From contig JBKGYG010000014.1 in assembly GCA_046546235.1 (NCBI GenBank), forward strand, positions 1 to 30,433: a stretch of DNA of 30,433 bases. Reading direction: 5' to 3'. Origin of the DNA: JBKGYG01 sp046546235. GTDB lineage: Bacteria; Bacillota; Clostridia; Lachnospirales; DSM-24629. Position numbers and translations under genes: made by a program. The notes below the pieces were generated by a model that was not told where the DNA came from, did not search any database, and saw only the letters and a list, made by a program, of their open reading frames with translations. Positions 22,634-30,305 of the stretch are shown one piece after another. Position 1 is the first letter of the stretch; every line of letters begins with the position of its first letter.

Positions 22634-22700
22634 AAGTAAGAAGTTTAAAACATCGTTTCTTACTTTTCTATATTTTAACACATAATGCAACTGCAATCAA
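22634..22700 (-). promoter_or_regulatory. rubrerythrin promoter and 5' leader hairpin
   Basis: On the minus strand, TTGATT (22700-22695) and TAAAAT (22677-22672) are 17 bases apart. The transcript would begin at or just before a hairpin (22634-22642 paired with 22657-22665, 9 base pairs), which would sit at the extreme 5' end and could stabilise the message. An AT-rich segment overlapping the -35 box shares the core TAATTATT with PerR boxes, but the match is partial. Confidence 0.6.
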
Positions 22701-22723
22701 TAATTAATATCAATAAATAATAT

Positions 22724-23278
22724 TTATCCAGTAGTTTCATTAATAAGTGCCATACGAATGTGATCTTCCCACTTCCCATTTATTTTAATATATTTTTTAG
22801 AAAGACCTTCGTTTATAAAACCAAGTTTTTCAACTAAATTTAATGAAGCTTTATTAGTAGGCATTATATTAGCTTCGATTCGATGAAGTTTATAATTATT
22901 AAACATAATGTTAATACCTTCCTTGATTGCTTCACTCATATAACCTTTTTTAATTTCTTTAGAATCTAATTTATATCCTAACACACAAGATTGAAAACTA
23001 CCACGAATAATGTTATTAAATGAGATAGTTCCAATTGTTTTTGTGAAATCTATATCTTTGAATAACCATAATCTTAAACATTTATGAGCTAGTATTTCTC
23101 TATATTCAAAACTAAGAATTTTTTTATGATAAGATGCAGTATAAAAATATGGTGATTTAAGAGGTTCCCAAGGTCTTAAGAAAGCTTTATTTCTTGAATA
23201 AAAATCTAAAACAAGGCCAGAAGAGTTATGATCTAAGATTTTTAAAGTTAACCGTTTAGTTCTATATAGTTCTTTCAT
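22724..23278 (-). CDS. GNAT acetyltransferase, RimJ/RimL type
   Basis: A 184-residue GNAT-fold protein of the group that acetylates N-termini of ribosomal proteins or other amines. It starts with LYRTKRLTLKIL, has a central LGYKLDSKEIKKGYMSEAIKEGINIMF acetyl-CoA-binding region, then HRIEANIMPTNKASLNLVEKLGFINEG, all typical. The start is ATG 23278, with AAAGGAG 8 bases upstream; a longer TTG-initiated form has no ribosome site. It lies 25 bases after the radical-SAM activase gene in the same direction. The substrate is unknown. Confidence 0.88.
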   Translation of the reverse strand: MKELYRTKRLTLKILDHNSSGLVLDFYSRNKAFLRPWEPLKSPYFYTASYHKKILSFEYREILAHKCLRLWLFKDIDFTKTIGTISFNNIIRGSFQSCVLGYKLDSKEIKKGYMSEAIKEGINIMFNNYKLHRIEANIMPTNKASLNLVEKLGFINEGLSKKYIKINGKWEDHIRMALINETTG

Positions 23279-23303
23279 TATTGTTACTCCTTTAATTAGT
23301 GGT

Positions 23304-23999
23304 TTAATCAATACCTCTTAATGAAACATTCAGAATATAAGGCTTAAGTATATCAATATAATGATTAAGAGTTTCTTTTGAGTGACTTGAAAAACCAGGA
23401 ACTAACTGTTCTTTAGATGGTTGAAAGTTTTGCAAAAAATAAAATTTAGCGCCTTTAATCCATTTACCAATATCAATAATATCTTGTTCAGAGTGTAATT
23501 CTTTAACAATAGTTGTTCTAAATTCATAATGAACAGTGCTACTCATAATAAGGTCGATAGATTTATTTATACTCGATAGGTCAAAGTGTTTAAGGTTAAT
23601 AGTATTATTATATTTTTGTGGACTGTTTTTAATGTCCATAGCAATATAGTCTAAATATTTTTTATTATATAAAGTTGATAATATTTCAGGGTTTGATCCA
23701 TTTGTATCTAATTTAACTTTATAACCTAAGTTTTTAATGTCTTTTATAAGAGGTACTATATCTTTATGAAGAGTGGGTTCGCCTCCTGTGATACATATTC
23801 CCTCTAAGATTTCTTTGCGTTTACTTAAGAATTCAATTAAAGAATTATAAGATAGTGTTGAGCTGTTAGAGGGCATTTGTACTAAAGTTTTATTATGACA
23901 ATAAGGACAAGAAAAATTACAACCACCAATAAATAAAGTTGCTGCTAAATGTCCAGGAAAATCTAATAAAGTTGTTTTTACTAATCCACATAGTTTCAT
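23304..23999 (-). CDS. nrdG: anaerobic ribonucleotide reductase activating protein (NrdG2-type radical SAM)
   Basis: A 231-residue radical-SAM enzyme that installs the glycyl radical in the anaerobic class III ribonucleotide reductase. The cluster motif is C27-N-F-S-C31-P-Y-C34, followed by GICITGGEPTLHKD and LDTNGSNPEIL. It belongs to the longer type (about 230 residues). No nrdD gene is in the window, so the partner is elsewhere and another glycyl-radical enzyme is not excluded. AAGGTGAT precedes the start. It is the first gene of a two-gene unit with the acetyltransferase. Confidence 0.85.
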   Translation of the reverse strand: MKLCGLVKTTLLDFPGHLAATLFIGGCNFSCPYCHNKTLVQMPSNSSTLSYNSLIEFLSKRKEILEGICITGGEPTLHKDIVPLIKDIKNLGYKVKLDTNGSNPEILSTLYNKKYLDYIAMDIKNSPQKYNNTINLKHFDLSSINKSIDLIMSSTVHYEFRTTIVKELHSEQDIIDIGKWIKGAKFYFLQNFQPSKEQLVPGFSSHSKETLNHYIDILKPYILNVSLRGID

Positions 24000-24111
24000 T
24001 TTGTATCACCTTAGATATCATTATTTTCAAAAAAGAAAAACCTAGGTTAAAAAACCAAGGTTTGAAATTTAAGAAGTTGTACGACTTTAAGAAGCAATTC
24101 TTTTAAAATAA

Positions 24112-24153
24112 CTTATGTTACAGCTTTGTTAGCTGTAACATAAGAAAGAAAAA
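24112..24153 (-). terminator. intrinsic terminator of the DivIVA-family gene
   Basis: A 14-base-pair perfect stem (24112-24125 with 24131-24144, loop TTGTT on the plus strand) lies 10 bases past the stop codon and, read leftward, runs into TTATTTT. A second imperfect hairpin at 24038-24065 may serve the same end. Confidence 0.75.
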
Positions 24154-24762
24154 TTAATCAATTGTAAATAAGTTAGAGTTAAATCCACCCATTCCCATGA
24201 ATGGAGAATCTTCTTCTTCATCAATTAAATCTGATTTTGAATCTTCTTCTGCTTTTGTTGAATCTGGTTCATCTGATTTGGTGTTCTCAGTTGATGCTTG
24301 AGTAGGTTCATTTTCATTTGAATCAACAGTTTCTTCGTCATTGGGCTTTGTAAGATTAGGTTTAGCTATAGGTTGTTCAGTTGACTCATCAACTCTTAAA
24401 GAGTTAGATAATTCATCAAGTTGATGGTATAACTTATTAATATCATCTTGATTGATATTAACAGTAAAACGTTCAATAAATTGATTGTAACTAGCTTGGA
24501 ATGTTTCGATTTTTTGTTTGATATAGCTTACCTTTCTTCTGATGCTATCTAACTGCAAGATAGCTTCTTTTTGTATTTGCCCCGCTTCGTCTTTTGCTGC
24601 TTTTACGATTTTTTTTGATGTTACCTGAGCGTCCATAATTGCATGGGAAATTGCTTGTTCTCTTTGTTTGAAATCATTAAGTTCTTGCTCAAGTTTACTA
24701 ATGTAATTATCAACTTCTTGTGGGTCATAACCTTTTTTTAAAACCGGAAATGTTTTAGGCAT
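24154..24762 (-). CDS. DivIVA domain protein
   Basis: A 202-residue protein with a DivIVA-type N-terminus (PKTFPVLKKGYDPQEVDNYISKLEQELNDF), which targets curved membranes, then a coiled coil (about 20-125) and an acidic, Ser/Thr/Glu-rich tail (125-202) ending in MGMGGFNSNLFTID. It is not the full-length DivIVA of B. subtilis. I use the second ATG (24762), which is 6 bases after GGGGGG; the first ATG abuts that site. It is transcribed alone. The role is probably in cell division or envelope growth, by family. Confidence 0.82.
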   Translation of the reverse strand: MPKTFPVLKKGYDPQEVDNYISKLEQELNDFKQREQAISHAIMDAQVTSKKIVKAAKDEAGQIQKEAILQLDSIRRKVSYIKQKIETFQASYNQFIERFTVNINQDDINKLYHQLDELSNSLRVDESTEQPIAKPNLTKPNDEETVDSNENEPTQASTENTKSDEPDSTKAEEDSKSDLIDEEEDSPFMGMGGFNSNLFTID

Positions 24763-24808
24763 GCTCATCCCCCCTACCTATTTGATTTTTTCAATATAAG
24801 AAAGTATA

Positions 24809-24838
24809 ATTATACAAATAGTAGATACCATATGTACA
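24809..24838 (-). promoter_or_regulatory. possible promoter of the DivIVA-family gene
   Basis: On the minus strand, TGTACA (24838-24833) and a perfect TATAAT (24814-24809) are 18 bases apart. The -35 box is weak. Confidence 0.45.
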
Positions 24839-24931
24839 CATACTATCTAATAGATAAAAATATTTTTTCTGATATATCTTTATGTTATCACTGATTTGAA
24901 AAAATTTCAATACAAAAATAGGAGATTCTTA

Positions 24932-25393
24932 ATGTTTACACATAATTTTTATATGAAAGAGGCAATTTTAGAAGCAAAAAAAGCATTTAATAATAAAGAA
25001 GTGCCTATAGGGTGTATTATTGTTTATGAAAATGAAATTATAGCAAGAGCATATAATATGAGAAATACTAAAAAAAACACTTTAGCACATGCGGAAATAA
25101 TAGCGATAAATCAAGCAACGAAATATATAGGTGATTGGAGACTTGATGACTGTCATATGTATATAACATTAGAACCTTGTCCTATGTGTGCAGGTGCAAT
25201 CATTCAAGCAAGAATACCAAAAGTGATTCTTGGAGCAAAGAATTATAAGTCAGGCAGTGGGGGAACAATCATTAATATATTACAGGAAAAAAGGTTTAAT
25301 CATCAAGTCGAACTAATAGAGGATGTATTAGAGTCAGATTGTAGTAACCTGTTGAGAACTTTCTTTAAAGAAATGAGAAAAAATAAAGGTTAG
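24932..25393 (+). CDS. tadA: tRNA adenosine-34 deaminase
   Basis: A 153-residue zinc deaminase that converts A34 to inosine in tRNA-Arg(ACG). The motif H53-A-E55 supplies the ligand and proton shuttle, and P82-C83-P-M-C86 completes the zinc site. The tail is short and typical. The start is ATG 24932 after AGGAG (24920-24924); a longer TTG-initiated form lacks a site. It lies upstream of the SRP RNA and dnaX, exactly as yaaJ (tadA) in B. subtilis. Confidence 0.94.
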   Translation: MFTHNFYMKEAILEAKKAFNNKEVPIGCIIVYENEIIARAYNMRNTKKNTLAHAEIIAINQATKYIGDWRLDDCHMYITLEPCPMCAGAIIQARIPKVILGAKNYKSGSGGTIINILQEKRFNHQVELIEDVLESDCSNLLRTFFKEMRKNKG

Positions 25394-25424
25394 ATTGCTC
25401 TCAATATTTATAAAATGTTACCAG

Positions 25425-25453
25425 TTGACATATACTATAAAAAGTAATATACT
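25425..25453 (+). promoter_or_regulatory. sigma-A promoter of the SRP RNA
   Basis: A perfect TTGACA (25425-25430) and TATACT (25448-25453) are 17 bases apart. Transcription would begin near 25460, so about 40 bases of precursor precede the mature RNA. A small hairpin TTGCAC/GTGCAA lies in that precursor part. Confidence 0.85.
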
Positions 25454-25499
25454 TAACGTTGCACAGCAAAAGTGCAAAAAAATTATAGTCAAAAAATAT

Positions 25500-25762
25500 C
25501 CGTGCAGCCGGAGAGTTAGCGGTGCTCTGTACCTGCAATCCGCTATAGCAGGGGTGATACCAATCTGAGGCTTTTTTCTTGTAGGGCTGCCCTTTATAAG
25601 TGGCGATGACGATCGGGTCTTACGCAACAGGAACTTGTGAATCGTGTCAGGTCCGGAAGGAAGCAGCACTAAGCAGGCCCTCCTGTGTGCCGTAAGGGTG
25701 CCTGGTCTGAGTTAACTGTAGAGGTAACGCTTATGAGAGGAAGTCGAAGTGCGGTGCACGGA
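25500..25762 (+). ncRNA. ffs: signal recognition particle RNA, large Bacillus type (ffs/scr)
   Basis: About 263 bases with the Alu-domain start GCGGTGCTCTGTACCTGCAA and the S-domain core GTCAGGTCCGGAAGGAAGCA (25647-25666), which binds Ffh. The ends CCGTGCA (25500-25506) and TGCACGG (25755-25761) pair to close helix 5. The size with Alu domain is that of the B. subtilis scRNA rather than the short 4.5S type. It lies between tadA and dnaX as in Bacillus. The exact ends are inferred from pairing. Confidence 0.95.
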
Positions 25763-25771
25763 GTTTATTAT

Positions 25772-25801
25772 AAAACTGGTTTAATGAAACTAGTTTTTTT
25801 T
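25772..25801 (+). terminator. terminator of the SRP RNA
   Basis: An 11-base-pair stem (25772-25782 with 25787-25797, one G-U pair, 4-base loop) is followed directly by a T run. Confidence 0.8.
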
Positions 25802-25892
25802 ATTATAATATTTATTTGTATAATATTATGATGTATAATATAAAGATAAATAAGTTTATAAGAGGTTTTACAATAAGAAAGAAGTGTTAAGA

Positions 25893-27458
25893 ATGGCATA
25901 TACAGCATTATATAGAAAATGGCGCCCAAAAGGATTTCAGGATGTTATCGGTCAAGATCATATTGTGAAAACACTAACAAATCAAATAAAGGCTGATAGA
26001 ATTGGTCATGCTTATTTGTTTTGTGGAACAAGGGGTACTGGTAAAACATCTACTGCAAAAATATACGCTAAAGCAGTAAACTGTATGCAACCGATACAAG
26101 GAAGTCCTTGTAATCAGTGCGAGATTTGCGAAGGCATTAATAGCCAAAAATCTATGAATCTTATAGAGATAGATGCAGCTTCTAATAATGGTGTTGATAA
26201 TATTAGGGACATTAGGGATGAAGTAAGATATACCCCAACGGAAGGCAAATATAAAGTATATATTATAGATGAGGTACATATGCTTTCAATTGGGGCATTT
26301 AATGCTCTGTTAAAAACATTAGAAGAACCGCCAAAACATGTTATTTTTATTTTAGCAACAACGGAACCACATAAAATCCCAATTACTATTTTATCAAGAT
26401 GTCAGCGTTATGATTTTAAGAGAATACCATTAAAAATTATTGCTGGTCGATTAACTAAGTATATGGAAAAAGAAAGTATAGAAGTAGATGAAAAAGCTAT
26501 TTCATATATTTCTAAGGTAGCAGATGGGTCTATGAGAGATGCATTAAGTATTTTAGACCAGTGCATTTCCTTTTTTTTAGGAGAAAAACTAACTTTAAAT
26601 AAAGTTCTAGATATATTAGGCACAGTTGATATAAATGTTTTTATAAAATTAATCGAGGGAATAAAGAAACAATCAGTTGAAGAATGTTTAGAAATAGTTG
26701 ACAAATTATTAGTTATGGAAGGGAGAGACTTAGGCCAGTTTGTAAACGATTTTACATGGTTTTTGAGAAATGTTCTTATTGTAAAAACTGTTGATAATGC
26801 AGAATACATCCTTGACATAGCAGAAGAAAGCATTTTATTATTAAAGAAACATTCTAAAGAAATATCTATAGAAAATGTGATTAATTATATTAGAATTTTT
26901 TCTGACTTAGGAACTCAATTAAAGTACGCTTCGCAAAAAAGGGTTTTATTAGAGGTAGCTTTGATAAAACTTTGTGAGCCATCAATGGATGATCATATTG
27001 ATGGAATAATAAGTAGAGTAGAATCTATAGAAAAAAAATTAGAAAAAGGAGTAATTGCATCTCCACAACAAAATATAAGCAAACAAACGCAAAAAAAAAC
27101 TACAAATAAAATAATAAAAAAAAGACCTAAAGCTTTGACAGAAGATATGAAAAAATTACTCACTAAATGGACAAATATTATAAATGAAATGCCAGTTCAT
27201 ATGAAGCCCTATCTTAAAAAAACAAAGGTAGAGATTGAAGGTTCTACACTAACAGTAATATGTGAAGACGAGCTAACTAAGTATTATCTAGAGATGCCTG
27301 AAAGAAAGAAATTATTACTTGCAAATATCGAAGAGTCTCTAAATAAAGAAATCGAACTTCAAATAAAAGAAGAAGTAATATTTGAATATAATAAAGATAA
27401 TAATATTTATGATGAATTGCAAAAAAAAGTAAATTTTGATATAACATATATAGAGTAA
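25893..27458 (+). CDS. dnaX: DNA polymerase III gamma/tau subunits
   Basis: A 521-residue clamp-loader ATPase that links polymerase and clamp loading. MAYTALYRKWRP is the family start. The P-loop is G45-T-R-G-T-G-K-T52, the zinc module is C64, C73, C76, C79, the Walker B is IIDEVHML and the sensor region ILSRCQRY. Domain III ends near residue 370, after which a Lys-rich linker and a tau-type C-terminus follow. A run of nine A at 27091-27099 (codons 400-403) and another of eight at 27116-27123 lie in the linker; slippage on the first would end translation in either shifted frame. ATG 25893 is chosen over GTG 25884 on family grounds; the ribosome site AAGAAG is weak. Confidence 0.95.
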   Translation: MAYTALYRKWRPKGFQDVIGQDHIVKTLTNQIKADRIGHAYLFCGTRGTGKTSTAKIYAKAVNCMQPIQGSPCNQCEICEGINSQKSMNLIEIDAASNNGVDNIRDIRDEVRYTPTEGKYKVYIIDEVHMLSIGAFNALLKTLEEPPKHVIFILATTEPHKIPITILSRCQRYDFKRIPLKIIAGRLTKYMEKESIEVDEKAISYISKVADGSMRDALSILDQCISFFLGEKLTLNKVLDILGTVDINVFIKLIEGIKKQSVEECLEIVDKLLVMEGRDLGQFVNDFTWFLRNVLIVKTVDNAEYILDIAEESILLLKKHSKEISIENVINYIRIFSDLGTQLKYASQKRVLLEVALIKLCEPSMDDHIDGIISRVESIEKKLEKGVIASPQQNISKQTQKKTTNKIIKKRPKALTEDMKKLLTKWTNIINEMPVHMKPYLKKTKVEIEGSTLTVICEDELTKYYLEMPERKKLLLANIEESLNKEIELQIKEEVIFEYNKDNNIYDELQKKVNFDITYIE

Positions 27459-27517
27459 AATATAATATTATATATAAAAGATTAAAAAGTAGAAAATAAT
27501 TAAAGGAGGATTATATA

Positions 27518-27871
27518 ATGGCAAGACGTGGAGGTTTACCAGGAGGCATGCCTGGTAATATGAATAATTTAATGAAACAAGCGCAAAAAATGCAGAAGCA
27601 AATGCAAGAAACGCAAGAAGAATTAGAAAATAAAAAGGTAGAAGCTACAGCAGGTGGTGGAGCAGTTACAGCTACTGTATCAGGTAAAAAAGAATTGATT
27701 TCAATTAAGTTAAATGAAGAAGTTGTAGATCCAGATGATATTGAAATGTTAGAAGATTTAATTTTAGCAGCAGTAAATGAAGCTATAAGAAAAGCTGACG
27801 AGATGGTTAATGCAGAAATGGGTAAGATAACAGGTGGTTTAGGACTACCAGGAGGAGGAATGCCCTTTTAA
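27518..27871 (+). CDS. ebfC: YbaB/EbfC nucleoid-associated protein
   Basis: A 117-residue DNA-binding dimer of the YbaB/EbfC family that compacts or marks the chromosome. It has a Gly/Met-rich start, a helical NLMKQAQKMQKQMQ segment, a beta core with GGGAVTATVSGKKELISI, and DPDDIEMLEDLILAAVNEAI. The tail GGLGLPGGGMPF is typical. A strong AAAGGAGG site is present. It lies between dnaX and recR, as usual in bacteria. Confidence 0.95.
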   Translation: MARRGGLPGGMPGNMNNLMKQAQKMQKQMQETQEELENKKVEATAGGGAVTATVSGKKELISIKLNEEVVDPDDIEMLEDLILAAVNEAIRKADEMVNAEMGKITGGLGLPGGGMPF

Positions 27872-27926
27872 CAAAGAACAAAAGGGAACTATAGGGTAAT
27901 GACTTAGTGTAGAAAGGTGAAGAATT

Positions 27927-28526
27927 ATGGATTATTTTGGAGGCCCTATAACAAAACTTATAAATGAATTATCAAGATTACCTGGCATAGGTATAAAAAC
28001 AGCTCAGAGGCTTGCCTTTTATATAATTAATATGCCTGTTGAGCATGCAGAACAATTATCTAATGCGATAATAAAAGCTAAGGAAAAGATACATTATTGT
28101 GTTAGCTGTTATACATTGACAGATAAAGAAATTTGCCCTATATGTGATAGTCCTAAAAGGGATAAATCCCTCATTATGGTTGTAGAAGATCCAAGGGATA
28201 TGGTGGCATATGAAAAAACAAACCAATTTAAAGGCATGTATCATGTGTTGCATGGTGCTATTTCACCTATGCTTGGTATAGGGCCATCAGACTTAAAAAT
28301 AAAGGAGCTTATACAGAGATTAAATGATGATACAGTGCAAGAAATAATCCTTGCAACCAATTCCACCATAGAAGGTGAAGCAACTGCTATGTACATAAGT
28401 AAGTTGGTAAAATCATTAGGAGTTAAAGTAACAAGAATAGCCAACGGAGTACCTGTTGGTGGAGACTTAGAATATATAGATGAAGTAACCTTATCTAGGG
28501 CATTAGAGGGTAGGGTGGAGTTGTAA
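27927..28526 (+). CDS. recR: recombination protein RecR
   Basis: A 199-residue protein that, with RecO and RecF, loads RecA at gaps during recombinational repair. An N-terminal helix-hairpin-helix region (RLPGIGIKTAQRLAF), a zinc finger with C58, C61, C70 and C73, and a Toprim domain starting at MVVEDPRDM (about 83-91) are visible. The end of the Toprim, GVPVGGDLEYIDEVTLSRAL, is intact. It ends the tadA-ffs-dnaX-ebfC-recR block. The genes yaaL and bofA that follow in Bacillus are replaced by a transposase remnant. Confidence 0.97.
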   Translation: MDYFGGPITKLINELSRLPGIGIKTAQRLAFYIINMPVEHAEQLSNAIIKAKEKIHYCVSCYTLTDKEICPICDSPKRDKSLIMVVEDPRDMVAYEKTNQFKGMYHVLHGAISPMLGIGPSDLKIKELIQRLNDDTVQEIILATNSTIEGEATAMYISKLVKSLGVKVTRIANGVPVGGDLEYIDEVTLSRALEGRVEL

Positions 28527-28588
28527 ATATAGGTTAGTTTTGTCCCTCCTAATTAATCTTCTATCAAAAAGCAAATTAGTTTTATCAT

Positions 28589-28637
28589 AAACATGCAGTT
28601 AAAGCATTCAAATGGCCTTTAACAGCATGTTTTTTTT
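28589..28637 (+). terminator. terminator after recR
   Basis: A 16-base-pair stem with one mismatch (about 28589-28604 with 28617-28632) and a 12-base loop is followed by a long T run. It marks the end of the conserved block and abuts the transposase remnant. Confidence 0.85.
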
Positions 28638-28639
28638 TA

Positions 28640-29092
28640 CGCAAGTAATTAAAGTTTATGAAGACGAGTACATGGATAGCCAATAAGAAAATCTATTATA
28701 TCAACACTGAATTGATTGCTAAAGAAGAAATCTACGATGGTTTTTATGGAGTTTGTATTAACTTAGAAGCTAATTCCTCAGACATCATTAAAGTTAACAA
28801 ACGTCGCTGGCAAATCGAAGAATGTTTTCGCATCATGAAAACAGAATTCAAAGCAAGGCCTGTTTACTTAAGTAGAGATGAACGTATTGAAGCCCATTTT
28901 ATAACCTGCTTTATCTCATTGATGATTTATCGGTTACTCGAAAAACGATTAAATGACGATTTTACTTGTGCATCAATTATTAAAAATCTAAGAAATATGA
29001 ATTTTTTAGAAGTTGCTGTTGAAGGCTATATTCCTGCTTACACCCGAAATGATTTTACTGATTATCTTGACATTTATATGTTATACAAATAA
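28640..29092 (+). pseudogene. truncated and frameshifted transposase (IS1634-like, DDE)
   Basis: The longest open part (28658-29092) encodes 144 residues that match the C-terminal third of a DDE transposase: YDGFYGVCINLE, then NKRRWQIEECFRIMKTEFKARPVYLSRDERIEAHFITCFISLMIYRLLEKRL, which contains the last catalytic Glu region. About the first two thirds are missing. Just before it, another frame reads TQVIKVYEDEYMDSQ and then stops, which looks like the preceding transposase sequence, so there is also a frameshift near 28685. The start at 28658 is therefore not a true start. I assign it to the IS1634-type by motif memory only. I see no inverted-repeat ends. The 140 bases after it are non-coding. 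Confidence 0.8.
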
Positions 29093-29231
29093 GCTTGAGC
29101 ATAGATTTTTCAATTAATTTACAAAAAATTAATCATGCTTTAATACAATTTTACAATGGTAAAATATTCATTTAACAATGAAACACTATACTAGGACATG
29201 TATTAAATAAAATACATAGGAGGAATACGAA
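29093..29231 (+). promoter_or_regulatory. upstream region of phnD with possible PhoP-like repeats
   Basis: TTTACA at 29150-29155 and TTAACA at 29172-29177 are 22 bases (two helical turns) apart and resemble half sites of the TTAACA repeats bound by PhoP in Bacillus. The intermediate site is degenerate. A -10 TATACT lies at 29187-29192, but no good -35 is seen, which would fit an activated promoter. A hairpin ATGTATT/AATACAT sits just before the AGGAGG site (29218-29223). Confidence 0.3.
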
Positions 29232-30206
29232 ATGAGAAAATTCAAATTTATGCTCATGACTCTATTACTTGTATTTGTCATTGCAGGATGCTCGAATACA
29301 AAGGAGGAATCTACTGAAAGCTTATTGGACCAAACAACAGACGAACCTACAGAAAGTTCATTGGACAAAACAACAGAGGAATCAAATACAAAAACAGCAG
29401 AAAATCAGGAACATAAAGATTGGCCGAAAACATTGCGGTTTGCCGATACCGGTGTCGAAGGATTCGAACAATTGCAGCGTGAGTTTGGTCCGTTTAAGGA
29501 TGCCCTTGAAGACACTCTAGGTGTTAAAATTGAGTTTTTCGCAGTTACCGACCGGACAGCAGCAGCTGTCGCTGCAGAGTTTGACCAGGTCGATTTCGTT
29601 CTTACCGGACCATCAGAATACGTCGTCATGAAGTCTAAAGTGGATGTACAGCCGGTTGTCGGGATAACGCGGCCGGGTTATCGCTCCGCTTTTATGGCGA
29701 AATCGGACAGCGGCATCAAATCTCTTGAAGATTTAAAAGGCAAAAAAATCGGCATGAAAGATATCGGCTCAACGAGTGGTCATATCGGTCCCAGTTCGAT
29801 TTTAATCGAAAATGGATTTAACTTGGATAAAGATTTTGACGGCCAGATTGGAATGCTTGGCGACGCCCGTTTAGAAACTTTAAGAAATGGGGATGTAGAC
29901 GCGATTGGATCGGGGATTAAAGATTATAAAAAACTAGTCGAGCAGGACGGCAAAGAGTCTTGGACCTTGGTCCATGAAGGCCCGGACCTTCCGAATGATC
30001 TCTTTGTTGCCAGCCCGAATCTACCAAAGGACTTTGTGGCAGAAGTCAAAAGTTTGATGGTTAAAAACCAAGAAAAAATCATCGAAAGTATCGTTCAAAC
30101 CGGCGAAAATCAAAAATACGAAGAATCGGAACTAGTTGATGCTAAAGACTCTGATTATGACTCGATTCGTAAAGCGTATGAAACGCTGGGAATGAAATTG
30201 GAATAG
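29232..30206 (+). CDS. phnD: phosphonate/phosphite-type ABC transporter substrate-binding lipoprotein (PhnD-like)
   Basis: A 324-residue exported binding protein. The N-terminus has positively charged residues, a hydrophobic stretch and the lipobox VIAGC with Cys20. A low-complexity linker (about 22-62) contains an imperfect 12-residue repeat (TESLLDQTTDEP, TESSLDKTTEES). The PhnD-type periplasmic-binding fold follows, with LRFADTG, VDFVLTGPSEYVV, LEDLKGKKIGMKDIGSTSGHIGPS and DVDAIGSGIKDY. The binding ligand is inferred from family: phosphonate, phosphite or phosphate. From about 29440 GC content is much higher than elsewhere (35 G or C in bases 29641-29700), in contrast to the AT-rich start. 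This suggests transfer from a higher-GC Firmicute. Confidence 0.9.
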   Translation: MRKFKFMLMTLLLVFVIAGCSNTKEESTESLLDQTTDEPTESSLDKTTEESNTKTAENQEHKDWPKTLRFADTGVEGFEQLQREFGPFKDALEDTLGVKIEFFAVTDRTAAAVAAEFDQVDFVLTGPSEYVVMKSKVDVQPVVGITRPGYRSAFMAKSDSGIKSLEDLKGKKIGMKDIGSTSGHIGPSSILIENGFNLDKDFDGQIGMLGDARLETLRNGDVDAIGSGIKDYKKLVEQDGKESWTLVHEGPDLPNDLFVASPNLPKDFVAEVKSLMVKNQEKIIESIVQTGENQKYEESELVDAKDSDYDSIRKAYETLGMKLE

Positions 30207-30305
30207 GAATAGGAGGAATTGTTTTGTTCTTATTTAAAGAGTTTAACAGAGAAATAAACAAAATTAAAAGATTTTATAGGAATAGGGGGAATTGTTTTGT
30301 TCTTA
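30203..30305 (+). repeat. 73-base duplication of the phnC start region
   Basis: The 30-base segment 30203-30232 recurs at 30276-30305 with one change (AGGAGG to AGGGGG). Each copy holds a ribosome site and a TTG start followed by TTC TTA. The first copy opens a frame of about 28 codons (MFLFKEFNREINK...) that stops soon after the second copy. The first seems to be a decayed tandem copy of the phnC start. It separates phnD from phnC. Confidence 0.8.

Noticed and set aside
25418..25669. Minus-strand open frame of 83 codons
   Set aside because: It lies across the SRP RNA gene and its promoter and has no credible start; the structured RNA explains the sequence.
28658..29092. Intact small transposase gene
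   Set aside because: Only the C-terminal third of a DDE transposase is present, and the preceding frame is interrupted; it is a remnant.
29186..29368. Minus-strand open frame over the phnD linker
   Set aside because: It mirrors the low-complexity repeat of the phnD linker and has no ribosome site.
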